This document shows, piece after piece, positions 50,198 to 57,613 of a stretch of DNA of 57,613 nt (within the stretch, counting starts at the first letter, position 1; each line of letters begins with the position of its first letter). The DNA is from an uncultured Pelagibacteraceae bacterium (GTDB lineage Bacteria > Pseudomonadota > Alphaproteobacteria > Pelagibacterales > Pelagibacteraceae). Made by a program: the position numbers and the translations under genes. The notes beneath the pieces were generated by a model, which searched no databases, was not told the DNA's origin, and saw nothing but the letters and a program-made list of their open reading frames with translations. The stretch lies in contig CACHOJ010000007.1 in the NCBI GenBank assembly GCA_902581405.1, positions 1 through 57,613 of the forward strand, in the 5' to 3' direction.

Positions 50198-51616
50198 ATG
50201 CTTGAAAATAAATCAGTTAAAGAAATTATTTCCTTAATTAAGAAAAAAGAAGTTTCAGTGAGAGAAATAGTTTGCTTTTATTTTGAAAGAATAAAAAAAT
50301 TTAATCCATCTTTGAATGCTATTGTTTCAATTAAGGATGAAGAAGAAATAGTTAAAGAAGCTGAGATTAAGGACAAAAATTTTGACGAGAATAAACCATT
50401 ATTTGGCTTACCTCTCGCCTCTAAAGATTTGCTAGATGTAGTTGGTTTTCCAACCACTTATGGTTTTCCTGGATATAAAGATTATTTTCCAAAAAAAAAT
50501 TCTATAATTGTTGATCGTCAGATAGATGCTGGTGGATTAATAATTGGAAAGACAAATACTGCTGAATTAGGAGTAGGCGCTCATACAGCGAATAGATTAT
50601 TTGGAATAACACCAAACATTTATGGAAATAGTCAATCATGTGGTGGATCAAGTGGTGGAGCTGGTGTTGCAGTTGCAGCAAATTTACTGCCGTTTGCCGA
50701 TGGTACAGATATGATGGGTTCTTGTAGAACACCTGCTGCTTACGCAAATGTCTATGGTTTTAGACCAACACCAGGATTACTTCCGGATTATCGGACAAAT
50801 GAAAAAAAGAAAAATCTTCCAGTTATTTCAACACCAGGATGTCTAGCCAGAACACCTGATGATATGTCTATTCTTTTAGATGTTATAGTTGGACAACATA
50901 AAGAAGATCCAATATCTTTCAGTTTAGATAATTCTTTTAGTGAGGTTAATTTAAGTGACCAAGAATTTTCAAAAATAAAAATTGGATGGTTATCTGATAT
51001 GAATGGTAATTATCAATATGATCCTGAGATAATTGAAATATGTAACAAACAACTTAACAATCTTGAAAAGCATAAAGTTATAATTGAAAACTTAAAACCA
51101 AAAATTGATGCTCTTAAATTATGGAATTGCTGGGGAACGTTGAGAGCAAAAAGTATTTATGAGGATATTATTACAATGAATATAAAAGATGTTAATGAAA
51201 TGACTCCACAAGCGATATGGGAATACAATAAAGGTATCAAACTTACAGATGAAGATGTAAAATCTGCTCTTAACTCAAGAATTGAATTATCAAATGATGT
51301 AAATAGTTTATTTGGTGATTTTGATTTTTTAGCTTTACCATCTCAACAATCATTTCCTTTTGATAAAAATTTAAGACACCCAGAAAAAATTAATGATAAA
51401 TTAATGGATACTTATCATAGATGGATTGAAATACATATATTTGCTAGTCTTTTTTACTTACCATCAATTTCTTTACCTATTGGTTTTAATAAAGAGGGAT
51501 TTCCAATAGGTATTCAAATTATAGCAAAACAAAAAGAAGATTTAAAAGTGATATCTTTTACAAAAAGATATGAGGAAATTTTTAATTATTCTAAAATTAA
51601 ACCGAAATTAAACTAA
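50198..51616 (+). CDS. Amidase-signature family hydrolase
   Basis: Amidase of 472 residues with the Ser-cisSer-Lys triad: Lys in LPLASKDLLDV near residue 70, the Gly/Ser-rich SCGGSSGGAGVAVAANLLPF near residue 148 and the nucleophile Ser in DMMGSCRTPAAY near residue 172. The family hydrolyses amides, carbamates or aryl-amide bonds. Its stop overlaps the DMT start by one base. Preferred substrate is unknown; the neighbouring alcohol dehydrogenase suggests catabolism of an amide or amino alcohol. Confidence 0.9.
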   Translation: MLENKSVKEIISLIKKKEVSVREIVCFYFERIKKFNPSLNAIVSIKDEEEIVKEAEIKDKNFDENKPLFGLPLASKDLLDVVGFPTTYGFPGYKDYFPKKNSIIVDRQIDAGGLIIGKTNTAELGVGAHTANRLFGITPNIYGNSQSCGGSSGGAGVAVAANLLPFADGTDMMGSCRTPAAYANVYGFRPTPGLLPDYRTNEKKKNLPVISTPGCLARTPDDMSILLDVIVGQHKEDPISFSLDNSFSEVNLSDQEFSKIKIGWLSDMNGNYQYDPEIIEICNKQLNNLEKHKVIIENLKPKIDALKLWNCWGTLRAKSIYEDIITMNIKDVNEMTPQAIWEYNKGIKLTDEDVKSALNSRIELSNDVNSLFGDFDFLALPSQQSFPFDKNLRHPEKINDKLMDTYHRWIEIHIFASLFYLPSISLPIGFNKEGFPIGIQIIAKQKEDLKVISFTKRYEEIFNYSKIKPKLN

Positions 51617-52509
51617 TGGTCAGACACAAACATCATTTTAAAATAGCTTTTGCATTAGCAATAGCTGCTGGATCATGGGGAGTTTATTGGCTACCTCAAA
51701 GAATTTTAGAAGACGGGGGACTTACTGGAGGTTGGGGAACAATTTCTCAAATGATGATCGGAATTTTATTACTTACACCCATCTCTTTGTGGAGAAAGTA
51801 TAAAGGTCGTACATCTGGTTTAGAAATTCCTTTTGTTGGTTTTTTAACCGGCAGTGGTTTTATATGTTACGCATTAAGTTTCTTGCTTACAGATGTTGTA
51901 CGAGCATTGATCATGTTTTACATGATACCTGTCTGGACGACTATTTTTGAAATATATTTTTTAAAAAAAAGACCAGGTTTAGAAAGAGTTTTAACTTTAA
52001 GCTTAGCTCTTGGGGGTTTGTGGGTAGTTTTCAGTCAATCTAATATAATACCATTACCACAAAATGCAGGAGATTGGTTGGCATTAATAGGAGGTGTGCT
52101 ATTTGGGGCTGGGTTAGTGCGTTTAGAAATTTCCAAAACAGACGGGGTCTTTCCGGTAATCTTTTCTTTCTTTGTTTATGGGACAATATTTAATATTTTT
52201 GCTGGCTTTATTTTAAAAGATTACTTAGGACCTATGCCACCGATTGAAGCTTTTGCATCAATGTTTATTTTTTTAGTTCTTATTTCAGTATTTTATTTTA
52301 TTCCTACCGGAGTAGTTATAATGTGGTCTCCATCTGTTTTGGGTGCAGGCCTTTGTGCAATATTATATTTAAGCGAAATAGTAGTTGGAGTTATATCAGC
52401 TGGTATTTTAACAGATGAAACATTTGGTTGGAGAGAAGTTGTTGGAAGTACAATGATTGTTGTAGGAGGAGTATTAGCTGTTGTTCTAGCACCAAAAGAA
52501 GAAAAATAG
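51616..52509 (+). CDS. DMT-superfamily (EamA) transporter
   Basis: Inner-membrane protein of 297 residues with about ten helices. AAGSWGVYWLPQRILEDGGL near the N-terminus and FYMIPVWTTIFE in the first half are typical of the EamA family. It is more Gly/Trp-rich than the other DMT proteins in the window. It follows the amidase with a one-base overlap and directly abuts the homocysteine methyltransferase start. Substrate unknown. Confidence 0.87.
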   Translation: MVRHKHHFKIAFALAIAAGSWGVYWLPQRILEDGGLTGGWGTISQMMIGILLLTPISLWRKYKGRTSGLEIPFVGFLTGSGFICYALSFLLTDVVRALIMFYMIPVWTTIFEIYFLKKRPGLERVLTLSLALGGLWVVFSQSNIIPLPQNAGDWLALIGGVLFGAGLVRLEISKTDGVFPVIFSFFVYGTIFNIFAGFILKDYLGPMPPIEAFASMFIFLVLISVFYFIPTGVVIMWSPSVLGAGLCAILYLSEIVVGVISAGILTDETFGWREVVGSTMIVVGGVLAVVLAPKEEK

Positions 52510-53499
52510 ATGCTGTTTAAAGAAAAGTTTAAATCAAATTCAAAAATATTCTTAGATGGTGGAAATGGTTCTGAGATTGCAAACTTAGGAGGTGAGATGA
52601 CACCAGCTTTTTCCGCATTAGCAACAATTACAGCACCAGAAATTGTAAGACAAGTTCATGAAAATTTTATGGATGCAGGCTGTGATCTTATTACAGCAAA
52701 TACTTTTAGCACTACAAGACACAATATGAATAGTATTAACAAAGGTAATGAAACAAAAGAGTTTATTGTTAGATCTGTCGATATAGCCAAAAAGGCAATT
52801 AAGAATAAGGGGAAAGAAAATATAGTTGGAATAGCAGGGAGTATGTCGAATTTTTTCTCACTGAAGGAAAATGAATTTGTTCCAGATCCAAAGTACATAC
52901 CTTCATTTAGAGAGGAAGAGAGAAATTATAAAGAGGCTGCTAAAATCTTAAAAGAAGAGGGAGTCGATCTTTTAATTCTAGAAATGATATTAGATATAGA
53001 TCACTCAAAAATCTTACTTAACTCTGCATTAGAAACTGGTTTGCCTGTTTGGGTTGGACTTAGTTGCTGTATAAGTAAGTTTGATAATAACGTTATTGGA
53101 AGAAATTTTAGAGCTGAAAAAGAAAAATCACTTATTTATGATGAAAGTGTATACAAAGAGCAACCAAAATTTATTCCTGATGATAAGATTGTTCTTTTAG
53201 ATGATATTATGAAATCTCTAACAAATATCGGCGGAGATGTTTATGGTATTATGCATACTTGGCTTGTTGATGCCTTTGATGGATTAAGGGTAATTAAAAA
53301 TAATTGGCAGGGTCCAATTATGTTTTATCCAGAGATACATAAGTTTGATACAAAAACACATAAGGCAACCGTGACATACGCAGAGGATGAATTCACTGAT
53401 GAATGTGGAAAACTAATTGATGACCAAATTCAAATTATCGGAGGGTGTTGTGGTGTTACAGATAGTCATCTTAGAAAATTGATTTCAAGGTATTCTTAA
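52510..53499 (+). CDS. Homocysteine S-methyltransferase family protein 1
   Basis: Zinc-dependent methyltransferase of 329 residues (PF02574; BHMT/MmuM type), transferring a methyl group to homocysteine from betaine, S-methylmethionine or a similar donor. Seen: LDGGNGSEIANLGG near residue 18, ANTFSTTRHN, the first zinc Cys in WVGLSCCIS and the C-terminal GGCCGVTDSH with two zinc cysteines. It is the last gene of the iron-ADH operon. Given the carnitine-to-betaine genes nearby, betaine is a possible donor, but sequence alone does not decide it. No riboswitch precedes it, as it abuts the DMT gene. Confidence 0.87.
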   Translation: MLFKEKFKSNSKIFLDGGNGSEIANLGGEMTPAFSALATITAPEIVRQVHENFMDAGCDLITANTFSTTRHNMNSINKGNETKEFIVRSVDIAKKAIKNKGKENIVGIAGSMSNFFSLKENEFVPDPKYIPSFREEERNYKEAAKILKEEGVDLLILEMILDIDHSKILLNSALETGLPVWVGLSCCISKFDNNVIGRNFRAEKEKSLIYDESVYKEQPKFIPDDKIVLLDDIMKSLTNIGGDVYGIMHTWLVDAFDGLRVIKNNWQGPIMFYPEIHKFDTKTHKATVTYAEDEFTDECGKLIDDQIQIIGGCCGVTDSHLRKLISRYS

Positions 53500-53507
53500 T
53501 TTAAATA

Positions 53508-54665
53508 TTAATTATTAACTAAATTTATCAACATATTAATCATATCAACTTTATAACTCTCTTTTGTTGCAGATTTTGTTTCCAATACTGAAAAAAATGC
53601 AGCAACTTTGCCAGTTTTAAAATTTGTTGCCAGAAACTGACCTCCATATCCAGAGTGTCCAATCATGTTACCAGACACCATTGTTGAATTTGAGTAATAC
53701 AAATATTTATTTTTTGCTAATTCCATGTATTTAGGTCCTAAATTTTTAATTGTTTTGTCAAAATAAGAAGGTGATCCAACTTTTCTATTTCCAACCCCCA
53801 TACCTTTTCTAGCAAAAAGCAAACCCATTCTTAAAAAATCCCTAGCAATTAAACAACCACCACCAGACATCCATGGCATCCCATATCTATCAGAAGCAAT
53901 ATATAAGCCTTCTTCAAAGCCAGCAGCTTCAACTGCCGACAATACCCAATCTCTTAAAGTTCTTCCACTTACCTTTTCTACAATTAATCCCACTACATCA
54001 GTATTCGCTGATTTATAAAATGCATATTCAGAACTATTTATTAAACTTTTGTTTTTAATTTTTTTAATTGAATTTAAATATTCTTCTTGGCTTAAATGAT
54101 TTTTTAAACTTTTTGGTAGTCTCCAACCTCCAACTGGCTCATGTAAAAATGAAGAAGAATATGCTTTAGTATAATCTTCGGTATAGGAATTTATAATATT
54201 CATATTTAAAACATCTTGTATTCTTGCTTCAGCGTAACCACTTCCAATTTTAGGCAAATAATGTGAAACTTTTTTATTCAAATCTATTGATTTATTTTTA
54301 ACAAGTTCACCAACAAATAAGTTAATAAACATTTTAGTTATTGACATTATTGTCTGCGGTTGATTTTTTTTGAAATCTTTAGCATATTTTTCAAATAATA
54401 TATTTTGACCTTTGCCAACGATTAACGAGCAAAAAGATTTATTTTTGATCATTTTTTTAACCAATGGTATTTTACTAATTTTATTATTATGTTTTGACTT
54501 TAGTTTTAATACTAGATCAGATCTTAAATAAAGACTGTACCGATTTATTTTATGTAAATTTCTATAACCAAATCTTCTAGTTTTTGGAAGATTCCATAAA
54601 GCCTTATTATCTTTAATTGTTTCTAACTCAGGATTTTTAACAGAAGCTAATTTTTTAATTTTCAA
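53508..54665 (-). CDS. Serine hydrolase (beta-lactamase/esterase family)
   Basis: Protein of 385 residues resembling class C beta-lactamase-fold esterases (PF00144). The SxxK nucleophile is in IMSITKMF near residue 132, a Tyr motif in FYKSANTD and the third motif in GHSGYGGQF. No signal peptide is seen, so it is probably cytoplasmic and more likely an esterase or amidase than a true beta-lactamase. The start overlaps the msrA stop by 4 bases, and it is the last gene of the minus-strand operon entering from the right edge. Confidence 0.84.
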   Translation of the reverse strand: MKIKKLASVKNPELETIKDNKALWNLPKTRRFGYRNLHKINRYSLYLRSDLVLKLKSKHNNKISKIPLVKKMIKNKSFCSLIVGKGQNILFEKYAKDFKKNQPQTIMSITKMFINLFVGELVKNKSIDLNKKVSHYLPKIGSGYAEARIQDVLNMNIINSYTEDYTKAYSSSFLHEPVGGWRLPKSLKNHLSQEEYLNSIKKIKNKSLINSSEYAFYKSANTDVVGLIVEKVSGRTLRDWVLSAVEAAGFEEGLYIASDRYGMPWMSGGGCLIARDFLRMGLLFARKGMGVGNRKVGSPSYFDKTIKNLGPKYMELAKNKYLYYSNSTMVSGNMIGHSGYGGQFLATNFKTGKVAAFFSVLETKSATKESYKVDMINMLINLVNN

Positions 54666-55114
54666 TATTTTAATGATTTTTTTTGTTCGTATTTCTGGTG
54701 ATATCCTTCTGCTTTACAATAATTTTTTTCCTTAGATATTTTTGTTGATACCTTACCATCCAATTTTTTATTCACCTCGTTTAACACCTTTTCAGCAATC
54801 TTTTTTTCTTCATCAGTATTATAAAATATTTCTGATCTATATTGAATTCCTACATAAGTACCTTGTCTATTTACTTGTGTAGAGTCGTGCAGTTCAAAAA
54901 ATAGATTAACCATATCTTCATATGATTTTTTTTTCTCATCATATTGAACTTTTACAACTTCAATATGTCCAGTCTCTCCACCGCACACAGCTTTATAGGT
55001 TACATTGGGATCATCACCTCCACAGTAACCACATTCGGTTGAGATTATACCTTCAATACCCTCGTATTTAGTTTCATCCCAAAAGCATCCAATTCCACCA
55101 ATAAATGTTTTCAT
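54662..55114 (-). CDS. msrA: Peptide-methionine (S)-S-oxide reductase MsrA
   Basis: Repair enzyme of 150 residues reducing methionine-S-sulfoxide. The catalytic GCFWDETKYEGIEGI lies near residue 10, and GYCGGDDPNVTYKAVCGGETGHIEVVKV supplies the substrate region. The C-terminal CKAEGYHQKY carries the usual EGYHQ block and a candidate recycling Cys. It sits between homocysteine methyltransferase 2 and the serine hydrolase, 18 bases after the former, linking methionine synthesis and repair in one operon. MsrB is at 5057-5425. Confidence 0.93.
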   Translation of the reverse strand: MKTFIGGIGCFWDETKYEGIEGIISTECGYCGGDDPNVTYKAVCGGETGHIEVVKVQYDEKKKSYEDMVNLFFELHDSTQVNRQGTYVGIQYRSEIFYNTDEEKKIAEKVLNEVNKKLDGKVSTKISKEKNYCKAEGYHQKYEQKKSLKY

Positions 55115-55132
55115 TATTTTTTAACTTATACT

Positions 55133-56047
55133 TTAGTTTTTTAAAATTGAAATTGCTTTAATTTCATCAACCCCTATACCACAACAGCCACCTATAATTT
55201 GAGCTCCATCTTTAATCCATGTTTTTACTTCATTCAAATAATCATCAGGAGTCATATCATCTATAAATCTCCAATGTGGTTTTTCATAATATCCTTTATT
55301 TGGATATGCTCCTATAACTCCATCAAAATTTTCTCTTGCAGTTTTTATTGCCTTACCTGTGGTTTTAATATCAGAATGAGCTACTAAAATTGGACCGTTA
55401 TGAATTTTTTTAAAATTATTTATAGATATTTCAAAATTTTCATAAACATGAGTATCAGAGTCAATTGTATCATTATATCCAAGCATTATTTGATTTTGAT
55501 CATTCGTTACACATGATACTGATAACCAAACTGGTATATTTATTTTTGTAGAACAGTTTAACATTGTTTCCACAATATCTGCCTGAGAAGACATAGCCTC
55601 TAAAATAATTAAATCTACTCCTTCACCTGATAAAATTTTTAGTTGCTCATCAAAACCAGGTATCATTGCTTTTACTCCAAGTTTATAAAAATTACCAAAA
55701 GTTGAAACGCTTCCAGCAAGAGCAACATCCTTATTTAAATTTTTAATTGCTTCTTTTGCAACTTGAACACTTTTTCTATTAAAATCCTCAATCGAGTCTT
55801 CATAACCATACTGTCTCATCGATATAGGTGTAGTACTATATGTATTGGTAGTTATTACATCAGCACCCGCATTTATATAATCTTCATGAATTTTTCTTAC
55901 TAATTCTGGATGATCTACTGAGCATTTTCCACACCACATTTTTTCATCCATTTTAGCGCCATTCTTTTCTAATTCAGCGCCCATTCCACCATCTAAAATA
56001 ATAGTTTTTTTATTTTCTAATTTTTCATGAATTGATGAATAAGACAC
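55133..56047 (-). CDS. Homocysteine S-methyltransferase family protein 2
   Basis: PF02574 methyltransferase of 304 residues. LDGGMGAELEKNGAKM near the N-terminus, TTNTYSTTPISM, zinc Cys in WLSVSCVTN and GGCCGIGVDEI at the C-terminus. I place the start at GTG 56047, 4 bases after the VOC stop, with AAGGA 9 bases upstream. An ATG at 56143 would read 92 bases back into the VOC gene and adds residues unlike the family. It is a distant paralogue of the enzyme at 52510. The methyl donor is not known. Confidence 0.82.
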   Translation of the reverse strand: MSYSSIHEKLENKKTIILDGGMGAELEKNGAKMDEKMWCGKCSVDHPELVRKIHEDYINAGADVITTNTYSTTPISMRQYGYEDSIEDFNRKSVQVAKEAIKNLNKDVALAGSVSTFGNFYKLGVKAMIPGFDEQLKILSGEGVDLIILEAMSSQADIVETMLNCSTKINIPVWLSVSCVTNDQNQIMLGYNDTIDSDTHVYENFEISINNFKKIHNGPILVAHSDIKTTGKAIKTARENFDGVIGAYPNKGYYEKPHWRFIDDMTPDDYLNEVKTWIKDGAQIIGGCCGIGVDEIKAISILKN

Positions 56048-56051
56048 AGTA

Positions 56052-56438
56052 TTATTCCTTGCTATTTGTAAAGGTGCAAATTTTATTTCCATCAAGATCA
56101 CGAACGTAAGAGTAATAAACTCCTGATCCCTCTGGTCGTTCACCTCCTGATCCTTCGCTAGTACCTCCAGCTTTTAGTCCTGTTTCGTGAAATTTATCAA
56201 CAATAACTCTTGAAGATGTTAGAAATGATATTTGTGTTCCATTTCCAAAAGTTGCTTCTTTTTTATTAAACGGTTTTGTGATGTAAAACTCTATTTCGTT
56301 TGTATCTTTCTTTCCATATGCGGCATAATCATTTTCTATAGTTTCGTTTCTTGTTAGCCCAATAACTTCCAAAACTTCATCATAAAACTTAATGGCAGCA
56401 TCTAAATTATTTGTTCCCACCATTACATAACCAATCAT
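56052..56438 (-). CDS. VOC-family (glyoxalase-like) protein
   Basis: Protein of 128 residues with the vicinal-oxygen-chelate fold: MIGYVMVGTNNLDAAIKFYDEVL at the N-terminus, GNGTQISFL in the centre and YYSYVRDLDGNKI near the C-terminus, typical of glyoxalase/bleomycin-resistance-like proteins. Members bind a metal and act as isomerases, lyases or dioxygenases, and many are uncharacterised. It lies between the aldehyde dehydrogenase (30-base gap) and homocysteine methyltransferase 2. Confidence 0.85.
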   Translation of the reverse strand: MIGYVMVGTNNLDAAIKFYDEVLEVIGLTRNETIENDYAAYGKKDTNEIEFYITKPFNKKEATFGNGTQISFLTSSRVIVDKFHETGLKAGGTSEGSGGERPEGSGVYYSYVRDLDGNKICTFTNSKE

Positions 56439-56468
56439 CTTAACCTCAATTATTTTGAGTATAATTTT

Positions 56469-57613
56469 TTAATTCCAACCAGTAATTGCCTTAACCTCTA
56501 GGTATTCAGTAAAACCCCATAGTCCACCCTCTCGACCATTTCCTGATTGCTTAAATCCTCCAAAAGGTGCTCCAGTTTCGGCTCCTTGACCGTTGATATA
56601 GACTGTTCCTGCTCTTACTTTTCTTGCTACTCTTTTTGCTTTTTCTTTATCTTCAGTTTGTAAATAGTTACCTAATCCGTAAGATGTATCATTTGTAATT
56701 TTAATTGCCTCTTCTTCTGTATCAAATGGAATAATTGAAAGTACTGGACCAAATATTTCTTCTCTAGCAATTTTCATATCGTTGTTGACATCTGTAAAAA
56801 TCGTAGGTTTAACAAAATACCCCTTATTAAGACCATTTGGTAGATCGGGCCCACCGGCAGCAAGAGTTGCGCCTTCTTTAATTCCCTCATTAATAAGATT
56901 AATAACTTTATCATATTGAACTTTGGACACTAAAGGTCCAATGTGATCGCCTTTTTTAGATGCCACGTCTACTTTAATTTTATTTGCTTCATCTACAGCT
57001 TCTTTTACTGCTCTATCATAAATTGATCTTTGAACTAGCATTCGTGTTGGAGCATCACAAGATTGTCCAGTGTTACTCATTATAGTCCTAACTCCGTCCC
57101 TTACAGCATCTGGATAAGAGTCCTCAAAAACTATATTTCCACCTTTACCGCCAAGTTCAAGTGTGACCTTCTTAATTGTGTCAGCTGCATTTTTCTGTAT
57201 CAATTTTCCTGCTCTTGTAGATCCTGTAAACGAGACCATATCAATATCTGGATGACCAGATATATGATTCCCAACTACTTCTCCGTTACCATTAACTAAA
57301 TTGAATACACCTGGAGGAAATCCAGCTTCGTCAATTATTTCCGCAAACAAAACACCTGATACTGGAGCCACTTCTGACGGTTTTAAAATCATTGTGCAAC
57401 CAGCTGCAAGTGCTGGTATAACTTTTAGCACTATTTGGTTCATTGGATAATTCCATGGCGTTATTAATCCACAAACTCCAATTGGCTCATATCTGATTTG
57501 GTTGTTTGATTTTGGATCAAACTGATGTTCAAAATTAAAATCTTTTAAAATATCTATTACATTTTTAGATATATCTGCCCCCATTTTAGTATGTATCTCT
57601 GATGCAAAATCTA
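56469..57613 (-). CDS. NAD(P)-dependent aldehyde dehydrogenase (5' end beyond window)
   Basis: C-terminal 381 residues of an aldehyde dehydrogenase; the frame is open through 57613, and residues before the internal Met at 57584 (FASEIHTKMGADI) match the family, so the start lies outside. Seen: TPWNYPMNQI, KPSEVAPVSG, FTGSTRAGKLI, catalytic Glu in LELGGKGGN, catalytic Cys in GQSCDAPTRM and PFGGFKQSGNGREGG. Substrate unknown. It heads what is visible of the operon with VOC, methyltransferase, msrA and serine hydrolase genes. Confidence 0.92.
   Translation of the reverse strand, partial: DFASEIHTKMGADISKNVIDILKDFNFEHQFDPKSNNQIRYEPIGVCGLITPWNYPMNQIVLKVIPALAAGCTMILKPSEVAPVSGVLFAEIIDEAGFPPGVFNLVNGNGEVVGNHISGHPDIDMVSFTGSTRAGKLIQKNAADTIKKVTLELGGKGGNIVFEDSYPDAVRDGVRTIMSNTGQSCDAPTRMLVQRSIYDRAVKEAVDEANKIKVDVASKKGDHIGPLVSKVQYDKVINLINEGIKEGATLAAGGPDLPNGLNKGYFVKPTIFTDVNNDMKIAREEIFGPVLSIIPFDTEEEAIKITNDTSYGLGNYLQTEDKEKAKRVARKVRAGTVYINGQGAETGAPFGGFKQSGNGREGGLWGFTEYLEVKAITGWN

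Noticed and set aside
52490..52530. SAM-type riboswitch before homocysteine methyltransferase 1
   Set aside because: The gene starts at the base after the DMT stop, leaving no leader, and I saw no such structure in the end of the preceding gene.
56048..56143. Longer start for homocysteine methyltransferase 2
   Set aside because: It overlaps the VOC gene by 92 bases and the added residues do not look like the family; a GTG with an AAGGA site lies just after the VOC stop.
1..57613. CRISPR arrays, tRNA or rRNA genes, insertion sequences, prophage or toxin-antitoxin genes
   Set aside because: I looked through the gaps, all of which are about 120 bases or shorter, and saw no regular repeats, cloverleaf-type sequences, transposases, integrases or terminal inverted repeats.

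Overview
The window is 57.6 kb of very A/T-rich, tightly packed bacterial DNA with 61 protein genes. Two of these are cut by the window edges: indolepyruvate ferredoxin oxidoreductase at the left and an aldehyde dehydrogenase at the right. I see no rRNA, tRNA, CRISPR array, insertion sequence or phage gene. No gap between genes exceeds about 120 bases; most neighbours touch or overlap by 1-14 bases. The base composition, the packing, and the wealth of ABC importers for amino acids and quaternary amines suggest a streamlined marine alphaproteobacterium of SAR11 or similar type. That placement is an inference from style; there is no marker gene here to confirm it.

Layout. 1-7.3 kb: end of ior, a DMT exporter, D-2-hydroxyacid dehydrogenase, histone-deacetylase-like amidohydrolase, MsrB, a DUF1479 oxygenase, then glutaredoxin and a TIGR03643 protein on the minus strand. 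7.4-22.2 kb: amino-acid transport. A LysE exporter is followed by livK1, a strong terminator, then 15 plus-strand genes with no gap above 17 bases: livH1, a small exported protein, livM1, livG1, livF1, azlC, azlD, a pentapeptide protein, glaH, proC-like, livG2, livF2, livH2, livM2 and lysE2. This run meets the convergent livK2 at a strong hairpin terminator. 22.2-28.8 kb: a six-gene minus-strand operon (luciferase-like monooxygenase, ThDP enzyme, PF06684 protein, alpha/beta hydrolase, aldehyde dehydrogenase, DMT exporter) that looks like an unassigned catabolic pathway. 28.9-39.1 kb: two divergent operons. The plus-strand one carries cdhC, cdhA, a second luciferase-like monooxygenase and a second hydrolase. 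The minus-strand one carries a class II aldolase, a CitE-like lyase, cdhB, a TauD-type oxygenase, a GMC oxidoreductase, a DMT exporter and an IPNS-like oxygenase. 39.1-48.0 kb: an SDR, a PhyH oxygenase, two ProV ATPases, a gamma-butyrobetaine-hydroxylase-like enzyme, a GDPD phosphodiesterase, ProX and a double-domain ProW. 48.0-57.6 kb: DMT exporters, iron alcohol dehydrogenase, amidase, two homocysteine S-methyltransferases, a serine hydrolase, MsrA, a VOC protein and the partial aldehyde dehydrogenase.

How the genes fit together. The clearest reading is catabolism of quaternary amines: uptake by ProXW with ProV, gamma-butyrobetaine to carnitine (BBOX-like), carnitine to 3-dehydrocarnitine (CdhA), cleavage to betainyl-CoA plus acetoacetate (CdhC), and hydrolysis to glycine betaine (CdhB). 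Glycine betaine could then donate methyl groups to homocysteine through the PF02574 methyltransferases. The window also holds six Fe(II)/2-oxoglutarate oxygenases of six types, two luciferase-like monooxygenase plus alpha/beta hydrolase modules, and five DMT-type exporters. No gene recognisable as a transcription regulator is present.
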